Below are positions 36,901 through 48,068 of a stretch of DNA of 64,000 bases, one piece after another. Every line of letters begins with the position of its first letter. Position 1 is the first letter of the stretch. The notes under the pieces are model-generated. The model searched no databases, was not told the DNA's origin, and worked only from the letters and a program-made list of their open reading frames with translations. A program made the position numbers and the translations under genes. The DNA comes from Plantago major (lineage: Eukaryota > Streptophyta > Magnoliopsida > Lamiales > Plantaginaceae), in NCBI GenBank assembly GCA_026545765.1, contig CM048839.1, forward strand, positions 50,514,677 through 50,578,676. The letters are read 5' to 3'.

Positions 36901-38075
36901 AAATAATTCGTTATCAGAAACAACGATTGCACTTACCTTCATATACTTTTATTATTATTTATAATTAGATGCCACAATGACACACTCACGTTCTAGTTAT
37001 ATTATATAAGAACACCCAACTGATAATCTGAGTGCTAAAACATTAGCCTCACGTTTAACCTGGCAAAACATCATGGAACAAAATTCTCGCCCCCCTATTC
37101 GGACTTTGCTCAACTGTAGAATCAAAATTTATAATTGAAAATCTAAATATCTATTAATTTGTTGTTAAATAGATGGGTGGAGTATTAAATATTTAATAAA
37201 TGCTCTATTTTTTTAAATTCTATTATTTCATTTTATATTCTTTAATAAATATATTTTTTTTATTTTAGTAAATAAAATAATTTATTTAATTAATAATAAT
37301 CATCTTGATTGGTGTCTATAGATTCATATTGTCACGGTGAATTCAAATATATGTTCACAATATTTTTCGGAGTTTTGTAGAATAAATTTATATGACTTAA
37401 ATTTGAGCTATTAAAAATAGTAAAACTCTACTTTTTTCCTGGTTAAATGAACAACAAAAATCGATCACACACTACTGGTTATATAGCACTGAAATATACA
37501 AATAACAACCATAGATAACACTAATTAAGATTGTCATTACGTATCAACAACATATACCAATTCATTATTAGTGTAAACGGAAAAAAAGTGAGGGCAAAAG
37601 ATAATAAACTGAAACTATGGATGTCCAGTCCACATAGTCGCGTTAATTTGGAGTAAGAAAACCTAAAAGAACATCCATATTGTCGCACCTAACATGAGCA
37701 CACGTAAAAAAAAAGGCTGAGGGGGTTCCACGTACATGTTTTAATAACTCGGGGGTTTCGCGCACATTTTCCATAACTCAGGGACTAATTTATTAATTCA
37801 GAGGGATTTCGTGCACATTTTTTAATAACTCAGGGAGTTTGATACTAATTTGTTAACTCAAGGGGGTTTCGCGCACATTTGCAATAACTTATGGGGGTAT
37901 TTTGCATTTAAACCATTTAAATATATGTTCAAAATATTTTCCGAAGTTTTGTAGATAAATATATATAAGATTTAATAAAAACAATAAATACAACTAATTC
38001 CACAAAATTCCACGTAGGACTGTATGAATCTGGTGAGGTTAAGACCATTGTGCTTTACATAATATATAAATAAGA
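33948..38075 (-). mobile_element. Helitron-like element B (candidate), inverted relative of A
   Basis: On the minus strand the proposed 5' end is TCTTATTTATATATTATG after an A, and the 3' end is the hairpin CCGTGGC-ATC-GCCACGG followed by GTTAGTACCAG and T, where element A has ACTAAT. The interior matches element A in inverted order: CACCAGATTCAT and GTGGAATT near the 5' end, the RNase H fragment, a block with GGACCTG and ATCATTATTTC, and the final AAGTAAACTATA before the hairpin. Short C runs (34498 and 34748 areas) and a repeated TAGAGAGTATCAG-type block occupy 34430-35350. No Rep/helicase is present. Confidence 0.5.
35850..36135 (-). pseudogene. RNase H-like (RVT_3 type) gene fragment, second copy
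   Basis: Minus-strand reading gives GNVIAW, VAENAEGWPAKLR, KFVRDFEWQHVVIE and CSLVIRSLN, the order expected in a plant RVT_3 RNase H domain. It is the inverted counterpart of 10120-10445. It is incomplete, with stops, and has no reverse transcriptase beside it. Confidence 0.62.
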
Positions 38076-38547
38076 TTGGTGTCTATGGATTCATCTTGTC
38101 GCGATGAATCCGAATATATGTTCATAATATTTTTCAAAGTTTTGCTGATAAAGTTATATGTGATTTAATAATAACTATATATGTAGTTAACATACCAAAA
38201 ATAAATTGTACACTTCTAAATCACTATTTTCTTTTTGCTTTAATTTTGTGAATTAAACTCCATGAAAATCAAAGAGACATGCCACATCATATTTTGCCTA
38301 TGATATATAAGATTGGTGTCTATGGATTCGTCTTGTCGCGATGAATCCAAATACATGTTCAAAATATTTTTCAGAGTTTTGATGATAAAGTTATATGTGA
38401 TTTAATAAAAACTATATATGGAGTTAACATACCAAAAATAAAATGTATACTTCTAAATTATTATTTTCTTTTTGCTTTAATTTTGTGAATGAAAATCCAT
38501 GAAATTCAAAGAGACATGCCACATCACATTTTGGCTACGTGGAATGC
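38074..38547. repeat. tandem pair of 237-bp units at the Helitron B 5' edge
   Basis: Units start GATTGGTGTCTATGGATTC at 38074 and 38311 and each ends near GACATGCCACATCA. On the minus strand each unit is preceded by an A-TC-TTAT sequence like the proposed Helitron 5' end, so the array may be a series of duplicated 5' ends. Confidence 0.75.
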
Positions 38548-39289
38548 CTCTTTGCTCACACAGATCACCATTTTTATTATATATTTAGGTAAATATTTCA
38601 GAATTCTGTCATATTCTATAAATCTTAATCGTTATGAACATAGTTTCTTTTAATTTGTTGTATATTATAAGTCTATTATAAGAGAGTATGATTTCAAGGT
38701 TTGGTACCAAGTGAATTTACTAATTTGCACTTCAAAATAAAATTCCTCATTGTTTATTTTAATTGACCTGGTCTCTTTCTTATCAATTGGGGATAGGCAC
38801 TTGATCTTGCAGAGGCCTCTCACTTCAATATACTTTGTCATAATTACCGAAATGGCTCTCAAGCTTCCTTCTCATGCCATCTTCTTCACCATAAACTGTC
38901 AGTGGTTGAATAATTTTGTCGTTTTTACTTTCTTTCCCTTCCAATTATATACATGTGTGTTGAAGGCGTTTATGTTTGTTACTCTCCTAGAAATTCGATT
39001 ATGATGAGTACGCATGAATTCTCTTTTGCTTTGCTTTTTATTCATATCTCTGATTTTCGTTTACACTCTAATCGAATATGCTACAGGTACTTTGATGTGG
39101 TCTAATCCGTTTAAATACATCTCGATTCTTGGTACTCTACTTTGCCCTTTTCTGTAAGCATTTATCTCCATGTATTTGTTCTTGGTTAGAGCCTATTTTT
39201 TCCCAGTGAAACAATTTCTTTAATATTACCAATGGAATAATACGAAGAGTAAACATCATCTGACTACCTATTTTCGTAATCTGCAACTT
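38548..39289. other. intergenic sequence
   Basis: AT-rich DNA without a supportable gene, probably including the 3' flank of the F-box gene. Confidence 0.45.
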
Positions 39290-39649
39290 CTAGCTTGTCA
39301 TTTCATTATTTCGGTCGTCCTGCAATACATCTAGGGAATAATCGTGCTGTATACGGAGGCTCTTCATGTTCTGTATGAAATCAGAAGTTTCATGAGATTT
39401 TGTTGCGAACGGATCGAACAACTCACACGTAAACCGTAGGTTTGTGCCTGGAGGTGCTTCTGATAACGTACAAGGATAACGTGTCACCAATGGCAGACTA
39501 TCACCAAGGTCATCGGTAGATTCCCGCCAAGTTTTACAAACGACACGAAAACGAACTTTATCATAATAGTTTAAATATGTAAGAACTAATCGAATTATGT
39601 CTTGGGGAAGATCAATCCAAGTTTTGGTCTTTTTACTCTTCTTCATCAT
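39290..39649 (-). CDS. short F-box protein
   Basis: A 119-residue protein with an F-box at residues 11-45: WIDLPQDIIRLVLTYLNYYD followed by VRFRVVCKTWRES. The F-box binds SKP1 in SCF ubiquitin ligases, and the rest of the protein normally binds the substrate. Here only about 70 residues follow (PLVTRYPCTLSEAPPG and so on), resembling the start of the DUF295-type region of plant F-box proteins, which are usually 350-420 residues. It is therefore either a truncated gene or a short paralogue. The start MMKKSKKTK is the first ATG and the flanks are AT-rich. No introns are evident. Confidence 0.7.
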   Translation of the reverse strand: MMKKSKKTKTWIDLPQDIIRLVLTYLNYYDKVRFRVVCKTWRESTDDLGDSLPLVTRYPCTLSEAPPGTNLRFTCELFDPFATKSHETSDFIQNMKSLRIQHDYSLDVLQDDRNNEMTS

Positions 39650-40694
39650 GCTCTAGAGTCTAAATTAGCTTAATTGTTTTAACTTTCATCCAAGATCTGT
39701 CAATCAATTATATACATAGTGATGGAAATTCCAAGAATCTGTTCAATTCGTTTCAGAACTCTAGAGGTAGTGAATTACTACAGTTGGGTGGTTGGTATAA
39801 ATACGGTTGTCTATATTCGAAACCCATTAATCCACCAATAGCTAACTCAATTAAATGGGCTCTTAATTCACAAAACTCTCTCCATGTTACTTCTTTGATC
39901 ATGTTCTTCTTTGGTTCCGATATTCATCTTTGTTTAAGATTGCAAACTCAAGATGGTTGAGTTGTTGATGGTAGCAATTGAAACATGAAGTTCTTTGTTT
40001 TTGCAGCAAGATAAAAGATTTCTGCTGGCGAAACCAAGTTTGAAGATATAAGCAACAAAAAGTGTTACTCTGGCTGAAACTAATCCTATTTGCAAGATTT
40101 CTGTTTTCGTGCACAACAGAAGGATCACATCACAGATAGAACTTTTCCAGCCTAGATGAGGTCCGTCTGCACATGAGATTCTTTATGTCAAATCTGATAG
40201 ATAAGATCACAGTTTTGATTGGATCGTTGCAAATTGTTTCTGCTGTTTAAGATTCATGCTCTTCTCATGAATATGGCTTATGTTGCCTTTGCAGATTATT
40301 TGTTCTGTACCGTGTGATGAGCCTTATTCATACTCATTTGTCCCGATACTGTATTGTCACTTGAATACCTTACACATGCACTTGGCATCGCGATTAGCGC
40401 GGTGCTTAATTACTAGTCTAGATATACTAGATGATGGGGTGCCCAAGTTACTCCTGACTTTAATTACTCGGAGCTAGCCTATTCAATTTTTTTTTAGAAA
40501 AAGTGCTAGTGATAGTTGTAGCCCTGTTACATGCAAAGTAATTTCTGGGAAGAGATATGAACAACGACATTAACCCCCAACTAGAAATAATTTGAACTTA
40601 GTAGATAAGTAGAAAGAAGAGAGGCAAGCTCTATTTTATTTCTTGCATTACACCAAGGAAAAATAGACTAGATACAAGTAAACAATGAAGGATA
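39650..40694. other. intergenic region between F-box gene and GRAS3
   Basis: The 1045 bp hold the F-box upstream region and the GRAS3 3' flank. Small frames at 39899-40128 have no recognisable domain. I see no repeat ends here. Confidence 0.5.
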
Positions 40695-42401
40695 TCAAAA
40701 TTTCCAGACAGAAAGTGAACCAAGTGGTGTTCCTCTCCAACCTATGATAAGGCTCTTATCATCGATATCAAAGGTGAAAGAAGTTCCACAAGTAAAATTT
40801 CCACGAACGAGTTTTGCTTGATACATTGAGGACATGCTAAGTTCCGTCTCTTTCAATCCAAAATGCGTAAAAAATGCTCTCCATACATTCAAACTCACAT
40901 GTCGAATCTTCCTCTCCTCTCCATCCACTGCGACTACATTCCTTATTGCTGCACCGAAGCATGTTGATTCAGCAACATGTCGGTCCTCCAAGTTATCCCT
41001 CAGACAATCAGCAATGGACTCGAAAAAAGCACCATAGAAAATTAGGGCTTCAACAAACCTATCAACAAAAATTGGAGAATTGCAATTGGCCTCAACTTCA
41101 GTAACAATCATCACACAAGGATTGATACTTCTGATGACTCTCATTAAGTGATCCAACCGATCTGATTGTCCAATCGAATATGTCAAAGTGAATGCAGCAT
41201 AGACAACAGTGACTTCTTCAGCATCCTTTTGAAAAAGGTTTTCATCCAGATCTAAGATATCGTCTACGATAACTAAATTGAAGGAGAACTCCAACTTCAA
41301 GGTCTGAGCAAAGCTAGTCAGCTGTCTGCCCGTCTCCTCTATACCCATTTTTGATTTAGTACCAACAGCAGTGATCTTGAGATGCAGTATAGGATGCTCA
41401 CTTCTAGCTAAAAGCGCTTGCATAAGAATTGTACACCGAACACCTTTACCAATCTCAAGATCAATGAAGTGGATCCTTCTTGCTTCACCTATGTTGTCAA
41501 TTACAGCCTGAATCCCTGCAAATTGAGTGATCTGAGAGAGTGGTAGCTCCTTGTGAAATGAAATCTTGCACGCTCCCGGTTTCTTCACGACCTCAATAGT
41601 ATCCTCAACCTTCTTTCCCAGACCCTTTGGTGATATGCTACCAGTTTCCCTATCAATTTTCTCATATAAAGCTTCCGCGAAATAGAACACCAACCTCTGA
41701 ACCGGAGTCCCTCTAGAGGAACTCATTCTATCACATTCGTACAAGAGCTTGAGTGCATCCTCATAATGCTTCTCACCAACTTTCTCAGCTGAAGAAAGGA
41801 GATCATGGATCAGCTGAACTCCATCAAAATCTTCTTCAGATTGGCATAAATCAGAACAAGTATACGGTTGGCTAAGCGTGGAGTCCTCAGAGCTACCCTG
41901 AGAAGTGTTTCCGATAAACTTTTCAGCAGCCAACTGGATTACGGTTTCAATTGACAACGGTGTATGGCCATTACTTATTGCATACTCCGTCTCGTGGGCT
42001 GGAATGCTCAGGTTTTCGCCGTTCAATTTCCTAGAGCGACTCATATATTTCTTTAGAATATGAAATGATGATGTAGGAAATACATGAATGCCTTTCTTCT
42101 CATCAGGCTCAATCAGCTCAGACTTCTGTGAGTCCATTAAGCTAATGTTCCTTTCCTCCTCACAAGATAAAACCTGTGGTGCCTCAATATGCATATCGTT
42201 TTCACTTCCGAAATTCACTAGCTGCTGTGGTTGCAGGTTCATTTTATGAATGGACATCACCACATCTGGACCATGTGTATTCTCCCCATATATGCCAATG
42301 CAGGGACTAAAGAGATCCATGTCCACATCTGAATCTCTCCATTCTTCGCCACTGCCAAATTCATATTGCTTTCGAAAATCACCCGAATTATACGACATCA
42401 A
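40695..42401 (-). CDS. GRAS-domain transcriptional regulator, long form (GRAS3)
   Basis: A 568-residue single-exon GRAS protein. Its N-terminal arm (1-195) includes FPTSSFHILKKYMS (108-121), the motif shared with GRAS1 and GRAS2. The GRAS domain shows VQLIHDLLSSAEKVGEKHYE (195-214) as the first heptad region, IHFIDLEIGKGV (310-321) as the VHIID motif, LKITAVGTKSKMGIEETGR, the second heptad region, RFVEALIFYGAFFESIADC in the PFYRE position, and the SAW end WRAFFTHFGLKETEL with WRGTPLGSLSVWKF. All parts are present and the frame is open. It is clearly related to GRAS2 but more diverged than the 62 kb copy, so it marks an older tandem duplication. No DELLA motif is seen; nuclear transcriptional regulation is the family role. 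Confidence 0.93.
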   Translation of the reverse strand: MMSYNSGDFRKQYEFGSGEEWRDSDVDMDLFSPCIGIYGENTHGPDVVMSIHKMNLQPQQLVNFGSENDMHIEAPQVLSCEEERNISLMDSQKSELIEPDEKKGIHVFPTSSFHILKKYMSRSRKLNGENLSIPAHETEYAISNGHTPLSIETVIQLAAEKFIGNTSQGSSEDSTLSQPYTCSDLCQSEEDFDGVQLIHDLLSSAEKVGEKHYEDALKLLYECDRMSSSRGTPVQRLVFYFAEALYEKIDRETGSISPKGLGKKVEDTIEVVKKPGACKISFHKELPLSQITQFAGIQAVIDNIGEARRIHFIDLEIGKGVRCTILMQALLARSEHPILHLKITAVGTKSKMGIEETGRQLTSFAQTLKLEFSFNLVIVDDILDLDENLFQKDAEEVTVVYAAFTLTYSIGQSDRLDHLMRVIRSINPCVMIVTEVEANCNSPIFVDRFVEALIFYGAFFESIADCLRDNLEDRHVAESTCFGAAIRNVVAVDGEERKIRHVSLNVWRAFFTHFGLKETELSMSSMYQAKLVRGNFTCGTSFTFDIDDKSLIIGWRGTPLGSLSVWKF

Positions 42402-42914
42402 GTACTCCTCTGAAGACTCACAACTACAAAACTGAACTGATGTAACAATTTTTGGGTGACACCTTAATCAAGCCTAGCCGCATCTTCTTGGTGTTTTGCA
42501 ACTATAAATATTAGTTCTAATCACATAAGCATCTTTTAGTATGCCCCAACAAGAAAGATAATTCCAACACTTGTTGTAAAATATAAAATTAAAATGATTT
42601 ACAACAATGTGATGCATTGTAGAGGCATCCATCTGTATGACATCAATATCTACAATTTTTCCAAAGGTTGACCATGTCAACTTTCCTTACATTCCAACAA
42701 CAGTGAAGATATTCCAGTAATCTGTATGTGCAATATTAATTCATTTATATATCAGTACATTGTTTTCGTCAAAATGTACAAAGTGAACGATAAAAGATTA
42801 TGATTATAGCTATAAATATGAATTAATAATTTTACTAAAAAGATCAATGTTATACGTATATAAGAAAATGATATAAAATGGATACTTATAAAACATTATT
42901 GATATTGTTGAAAC
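42402..42914. other. GRAS3 upstream region ending in the 220-bp repeat family
   Basis: The GRAS3 promoter side. From about 42780 the sequence turns into the repeat family of 24774-25213 (ATTATTGATATTGTTGAAAC), which is cut by the solo LTR at 42915 and resumes at 48642 with GAAACATTATA. Confidence 0.6.
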
Positions 42915-43440
42915 TGTAACGGCCCAAAAAATTCGTATTTCGAATTTAGACGTTTTAAAGCGAACCAATCGCCAATGCGGAGTTCGTAAGCGTTGTTGGC
43001 CCAACTTTTGTGACTTGTAACCTTATCCAGCCCATCACTTGTCTAAAGTCCAAGTCCATTTTCTTTAACAAGTACATTCTAGCCCTAACCCTAGTTAAAA
43101 TTACAGATACTACCTCTTAAATTGACCCTCATTTCAGATTCACCCCTGGATTGGCTTAAATTATAGATAGATCCATTTTTTACAAAGTCCAAATTCAACA
43201 ATTACAACTAGCTCCAAAATTCAACTTTTTCTCCTATTTTTTCTTTTCTTTATAATTCCATAATATATTAGTTTTAGTGTGACGCCCTATCACCTTCACA
43301 TATATTGACCGACAGTAAAATATAATTTAGACGCGCGGAAGCATTAGAAAGAAGTACTTTGACCACATTTACATGTGCATGCCAACAAAATACATATTCA
43401 CATCTTTCTTATAATAAATTATTTTTTTTACAGAACAAAA

Positions 43441-44540
43441 CACTATAAAAAAACTGGTCTGTAGCGACGGATGATCCGTCGCCCCATCTCTGGTGACGGA
43501 TCGGGCGACGGATAGAAATTCCGTCGCCCCACTGGAGCTGTGGCGACGGATAAATAATCCGTCGTCTGATTCGCGACGGATTATCATTTTTGACTTTTTT
43601 TAAATTTTTTTTAAAATTGATTATTGGCGACGGATAGAATCTATCCGTCGCCAATATAACGACGGATAGATTCTATCCAACGTTACATTGCTATTTTTTT
43701 TAAAAAAAATAAAATCCGTGATTGTATACAATGACAATAATACAAATTCATTATACAATAATACAATAGAAACTAAAATACCGAAAATGTACAAAAAGAT
43801 AAAAGATAAATACCTAAAATACCTAAAATGTACAAACTAAAATACCTAAAATACCGAAAATATATAAAAAGATAAATCGAAGATCCGGAGGTGGACGGTG
43901 GAGATCCGGTGGCGGTGGTGGCGATGAGATCCGGAGGCAGTGGTGGCGTGGAGAGACGGGTGGTGGTGGTGATCAGAGGCGGATGGTGGTGGTGGCAGTG
44001 GTGGTGCGGTGGTGGCAGTGCGGTGGTGGTGCGGTGGTGGGAGGAGAAAGGTGGTGGTGGCAGTGTGGTGGTGCGGTGGGAGGAGGATGGTGGTGCGGTG
44101 GGTGTGGTGCGGTGGTGGTGGGTGTGGTGCGGTGGTGGTGGGAGGAGGAAAGGAGGGGGTGGAGGAGATGGTGGTGGTGGCAGTGTGGTGTGGTGGTGGA
44201 GGAGGAGGAGAGGAGAAATGGAGGAGAGGTGGTGGAGGAAAGGAGGTGGTGGTGGAGATATATTATATTTTTTAGGCTTTTAGCGACGGATAGATCTATC
44301 CGTCGCTAACTTTTTTATTTTTTTTTATTTTCCGGCTATATAGCGACGGATAGATCTATCCGTCGCTAAATTTTTTTTATTTTTTTTCTTTTTATTATGG
44401 TCAACAAAAGTAGCGACGGATAAAATTATCCGTCGCTCTGTAGCGACGGATAACTTTTATCTGTCGCTACGTGTACCGACGGATTCGTCACTACAGGGGC
44501 GACGGATTTTCCATCGTTTTTTCAGTAATTTCTTGTAGTG
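43441..44540 (+). mobile_element. non-autonomous CACTA element CACTA-2
   Basis: An 1100-bp element that begins CACTATAAAAAAACTGG and ends TTTCTTGTAGTG, flanked by AAA on both sides (43438-43440 and 44541-44543). Subterminal AGCGACGGAT motifs fill both ends. The middle (about 43890-44260) is a GGT/GGA trinucleotide-rich array; the long valine-, tryptophan- and glycine-rich frames there are artefacts. It belongs to the same subfamily as CACTA-3. Confidence 0.92.
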
Positions 44541-45170
44541 AAAGTGCTTTCATGTATGATATGCAAATGATGAGCCGAGGGAGAAGGATTGGAAACCAGC
44601 CGTCCGACCTTTGATGCATGACTTAACTTCTTTTCAGCTAAGGCCTTCCTTTGCCTCAATATCTATAAAAACTTCATCGCATTTTGAATGAGTTGTAGAT
44701 CTCAATAAGTATACTCAGTAACAGGTCATTTAACAACCAGTAAAATAACCAGGCAACAAGCTATTTAACACCAGGTAAGCACATCACTTTCAGTCACATA
44801 TATTCACATCGATTTACAATCAACATATGACTTTCCATTTCTTTCACAGTTTCAAAATCACATAAGTTCACTTCTCATTCCAACAGATCAGCTATAAACA
44901 CTTAACATCATTCACATTTATATAATAATGCACACGTGCTTAGTCATTTTCTTTGTCCGCTATGGCTCTGTTACGATCAGGAGTAATTCGTGATGGCCAT
45001 TGTTTCACCATCAATTTCATCATATAACACATGGATGGAGTTCAGTGAACTCAGGGTGGCCGTACGATACGATGTATCCAGTCAATACTGGAGAATTTTC
45101 AGGTCGTCAGCAGCCATAACAGAATCCTCTTATCTCTTATGAATGCAATTCACATAATCATATTCATATG

Positions 45171-45172
<2 letters not shown>

Positions 45173-45238
<66 letters not shown>
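45173..45238. repeat. (TA)n microsatellite
   Basis: About 30 uninterrupted TA units inside the inner solo LTR. Confidence 0.98.
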
Positions 45239-45242
<4 letters not shown>

Positions 45243-46447
45243 TTATCATAATATAGTTATATTTTCAGACAACCACACATATCCCATCCATACATGGGAA
45301 CAATCGATACATATGATCAGCCAATCAATTTCATCATATCTAGAATGAAACATTTCATATATAGCACAGCATAGTATACTTTTACATTTCATATCAACAA
45401 CTTCAACCCTAGCAATAATTTTAAATCAGACATATTTATCAAAAAACAAGTTATCGAAATTATTACTAAATACACTTACTGTTACCGTTGACCGTCCAAC
45501 GTGCTACTAGCAGTAACCACTCGATCTCCAGTTGCTAATTATCCTTTGTAAGTTTCGCACATCATATACTTTTGCTAACTGAAATCTTATTTCTACTTCT
45601 TTCTTTTAGCACTCCATCCTTTCTCTCTCCGTTGTCTCTCTATGAGATAATCGAGGACTTGTGTGTGTCAGAAATGTAATTGTGTGTGTAGTTTCAAAAT
45701 AGTGATGATCAGAACCAAACATGCACCTTAAGTAATAACTAAAAGATAAGTGTTGAATTAGAGGCGGTGGAAATAAAGGAAAATAAGGCGGTGGACGTGA
45801 GTAGAGTATAAATTATAATTAACTCAATATATTATTTTAATCAACGAATTATTTGTACCAGCCTACTTATTTCGGTTTCACAAAGACGACTCGAAAGTTA
45901 AAGAGGTCCACTAAACAAATACTATAAATTCATGCAATTCATATTACGGTTTCTGTTTTTTCATAGTGTTTGGATGTAAAACGGTTAAAATTAAAACTAA
46001 TAACAAGCCGGTCCAAAACTATATAAAACAACGATAACAATTAAAATTCAACAACTGTCACTAATATCAATTTTTAACATCAAGTTCATATAGCACAAAT
46101 ATAGCATGTCACATTATATAATTTAATTTTTCACAAATAAGGCCACGTATATAACACACATGAAAATATTAAAATTTACTTAAAAACATATTTAAACATA
46201 CTTATTAGGTGAAAAATATCAGGAGCGTGACATTTAGTTTATTACAAAATGAGCCCTAACAGTTTTCAATTTTTATAAAAAGATACCCAAAAATTTCAAT
46301 TATTAAAATTTTAACCCTTTTCTCCACCACCCATCTTCTTCCCCACCACCAACACCACCACCACCCATCTTCTTCCCCACCACCAACACCGCCACACCAC
46401 TACTTCCATGGCGGAAGCACGGCAAAGCGGAAGCTCTTTCTTTAAAA

Positions 46448-46571
46448 GTTACAGATCTTCCATGGCGAAAGCGCTCAAGCGTCCACCATGATCTGTTACC
46501 ATGGTGGACGCTTGAGCCATGGAAGATCTGTAACTTGTACAGATCTTCCATGGCGGAAGCTTCCGCCATGG
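46448..46571. repeat. long hairpin and a perfect 24-bp palindrome
   Basis: The segment 46448-46490 pairs with 46500-46534 (arms carry GTTACAGATCTTCCATGG and CAAGCGTCCACCATG), with one unpaired block in the left arm. Just after it, 46548-46571 is a perfect palindrome CCATGGCGGAAG and its complement. Both lie in the outer solo LTR. Confidence 0.85.
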
Positions 46572-47925
46572 ATATATGCTCCTTTTTCGGGAGTGAAGCT
46601 CCTTTTCCGGCAGTGGTGGGGTGGTGTTGTGGTGGGTGGTGGTGGTGTGTTTGTGGTGGGAAGAATATGGGTGGGTTATTTATGTTAGTTAATAAGTTTT
46701 GGGGATTGTTTAAAATATTTTGGGTTATTTTTGTAAGTTATAAAATATTAGAGTCAATTATATAATAAAATGAAACTTGTAAATTGCAACTGAGTCCATT
46801 TAATTTAATTTTCCTTTATTTTTTGTTTGGTCAACTCAAAAATGGGGATTTGGACCTATATGTAATTGTTGCCAATCTAGGGACGAATCTGTAATTGGGC
46901 CAAATTTAAGGGGAACCATAGGTAATTCGCCCCATTTTCAAAGAAAAACCCTAAGCAAAAAACTTTATTCGCGCACAAATTTTCTGCCAGGCGCAGTCAT
47001 CTTCTAAAATTGTTTCCCGGTTCGTTAACCGTCCGATCGAGCTGAGTTTTTGAGAGCAGATTTATAACAGACATTTCTGTACTTCCACCGGACGGATCGC
47101 TTTGTTGTGTCTGAGTCATCCTTAATATGGTGTCGAACAGAGGCTGTTTTCCAACCCGTTTTCAATTCTTGTCCCTCTTGTTTATTTTTTCAAGGCAAGT
47201 TCCCCTAAGGCTTATTCACGATTATTTTGGTTTGTCATCTATACTTTGATATGTGATATTTGCAAGTTCCTTTAGGGTTCATCACGTTCATATGATTAAT
47301 GTTGAATTATAGTCATGTTATATGTAAGTTCCGTTACAATTTCACGTTAGTTAAAGATTTATGTTTATTCTATGTTGCAAGACAGTGCAATCTGGTGAAA
47401 CCAATATGCATGTTTAGTTGATGGCACGACGAGTTTCATGTTACTGTGTCCTCATATTATTTGAGATGTGAATTGAGCAGGTGCAAATTGATTTGTGGTA
47501 TAGAAACATGATTAGTCAATAGATTACTTGATTAACTTTGGTTTAGCAGTATATATACTCCTTTCACAAGTTCGTACATGGCCATGGTATTTTGGTACAA
47601 TGTGCAATTCTGTTATTGCCACATCTTTTTGCATAACCTTACTTAGTATATCATCATGCTTTTTAGTTGCCAGTTTTTATTTGCTTTAGCTGCTTGTTCT
47701 TTATGATAGTTGGGTAATTGTAGTAAAATATTTCTTGATATCATTGTTGGTTAATTATGATTGTAGTGGTGGTGTTATATATATGATGCATGTATTGTTA
47801 TATGTTATGCACACACGTTAGTCCATGCATTAATAAATTGAGTCTAAGAGCTTGCATTCACGTTAATAAGATTCTAAGTCAAGAAAGATTTCAAGTCATG
47901 TCAAGAATGGGCTAGTAAGGTCTCC

Positions 47926-48068
47926 CTAGCAAATCGTGGCCAACCAAGTTAAGCGGTCACCATCGGCTAGGCAACTAGCAAATCGTGGCTATTCAAGTTA
48001 AGCGGTCACCATCGGCTAGGCAACTAGCAAATCGTGGCTATCCATGTTAAGCGGTCACCATCGGCTGG
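47926..48068. repeat. 49-bp tandem repeat, three units
   Basis: Units start CTAGCAAATCGTGGC at 47926, 47975 and 48024 and contain AAGCGGTCACCATCGGCT. They lie in the outer solo LTR. Confidence 0.9.

Larger units (their letters stand above)
43278..46232. mobile_element. second solo LTR nested in the first
   Basis: The ends are TGTGACGCCCTATC and GATATTTTTC-side AGGAGCGTGACA, with the 5-bp duplication TTTAG at 43273-43277 and 46233-46237. Without the CACTA insert it is about 1.85 kb and non-coding, so a solo LTR is the simplest reading. It must be younger than the outer LTR and older than CACTA-2. Confidence 0.82.

Noticed and set aside
43891-44309. Long valine-, tryptophan- and glycine-rich reading frames
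   Set aside because: They are all translations of one GGT/GGA array inside CACTA-2, open in several frames at once, with no domain.
45139-45348. A frame with a long isoleucine-tyrosine repeat
   Set aside because: Translation of the (TA)n microsatellite in the inner solo LTR.
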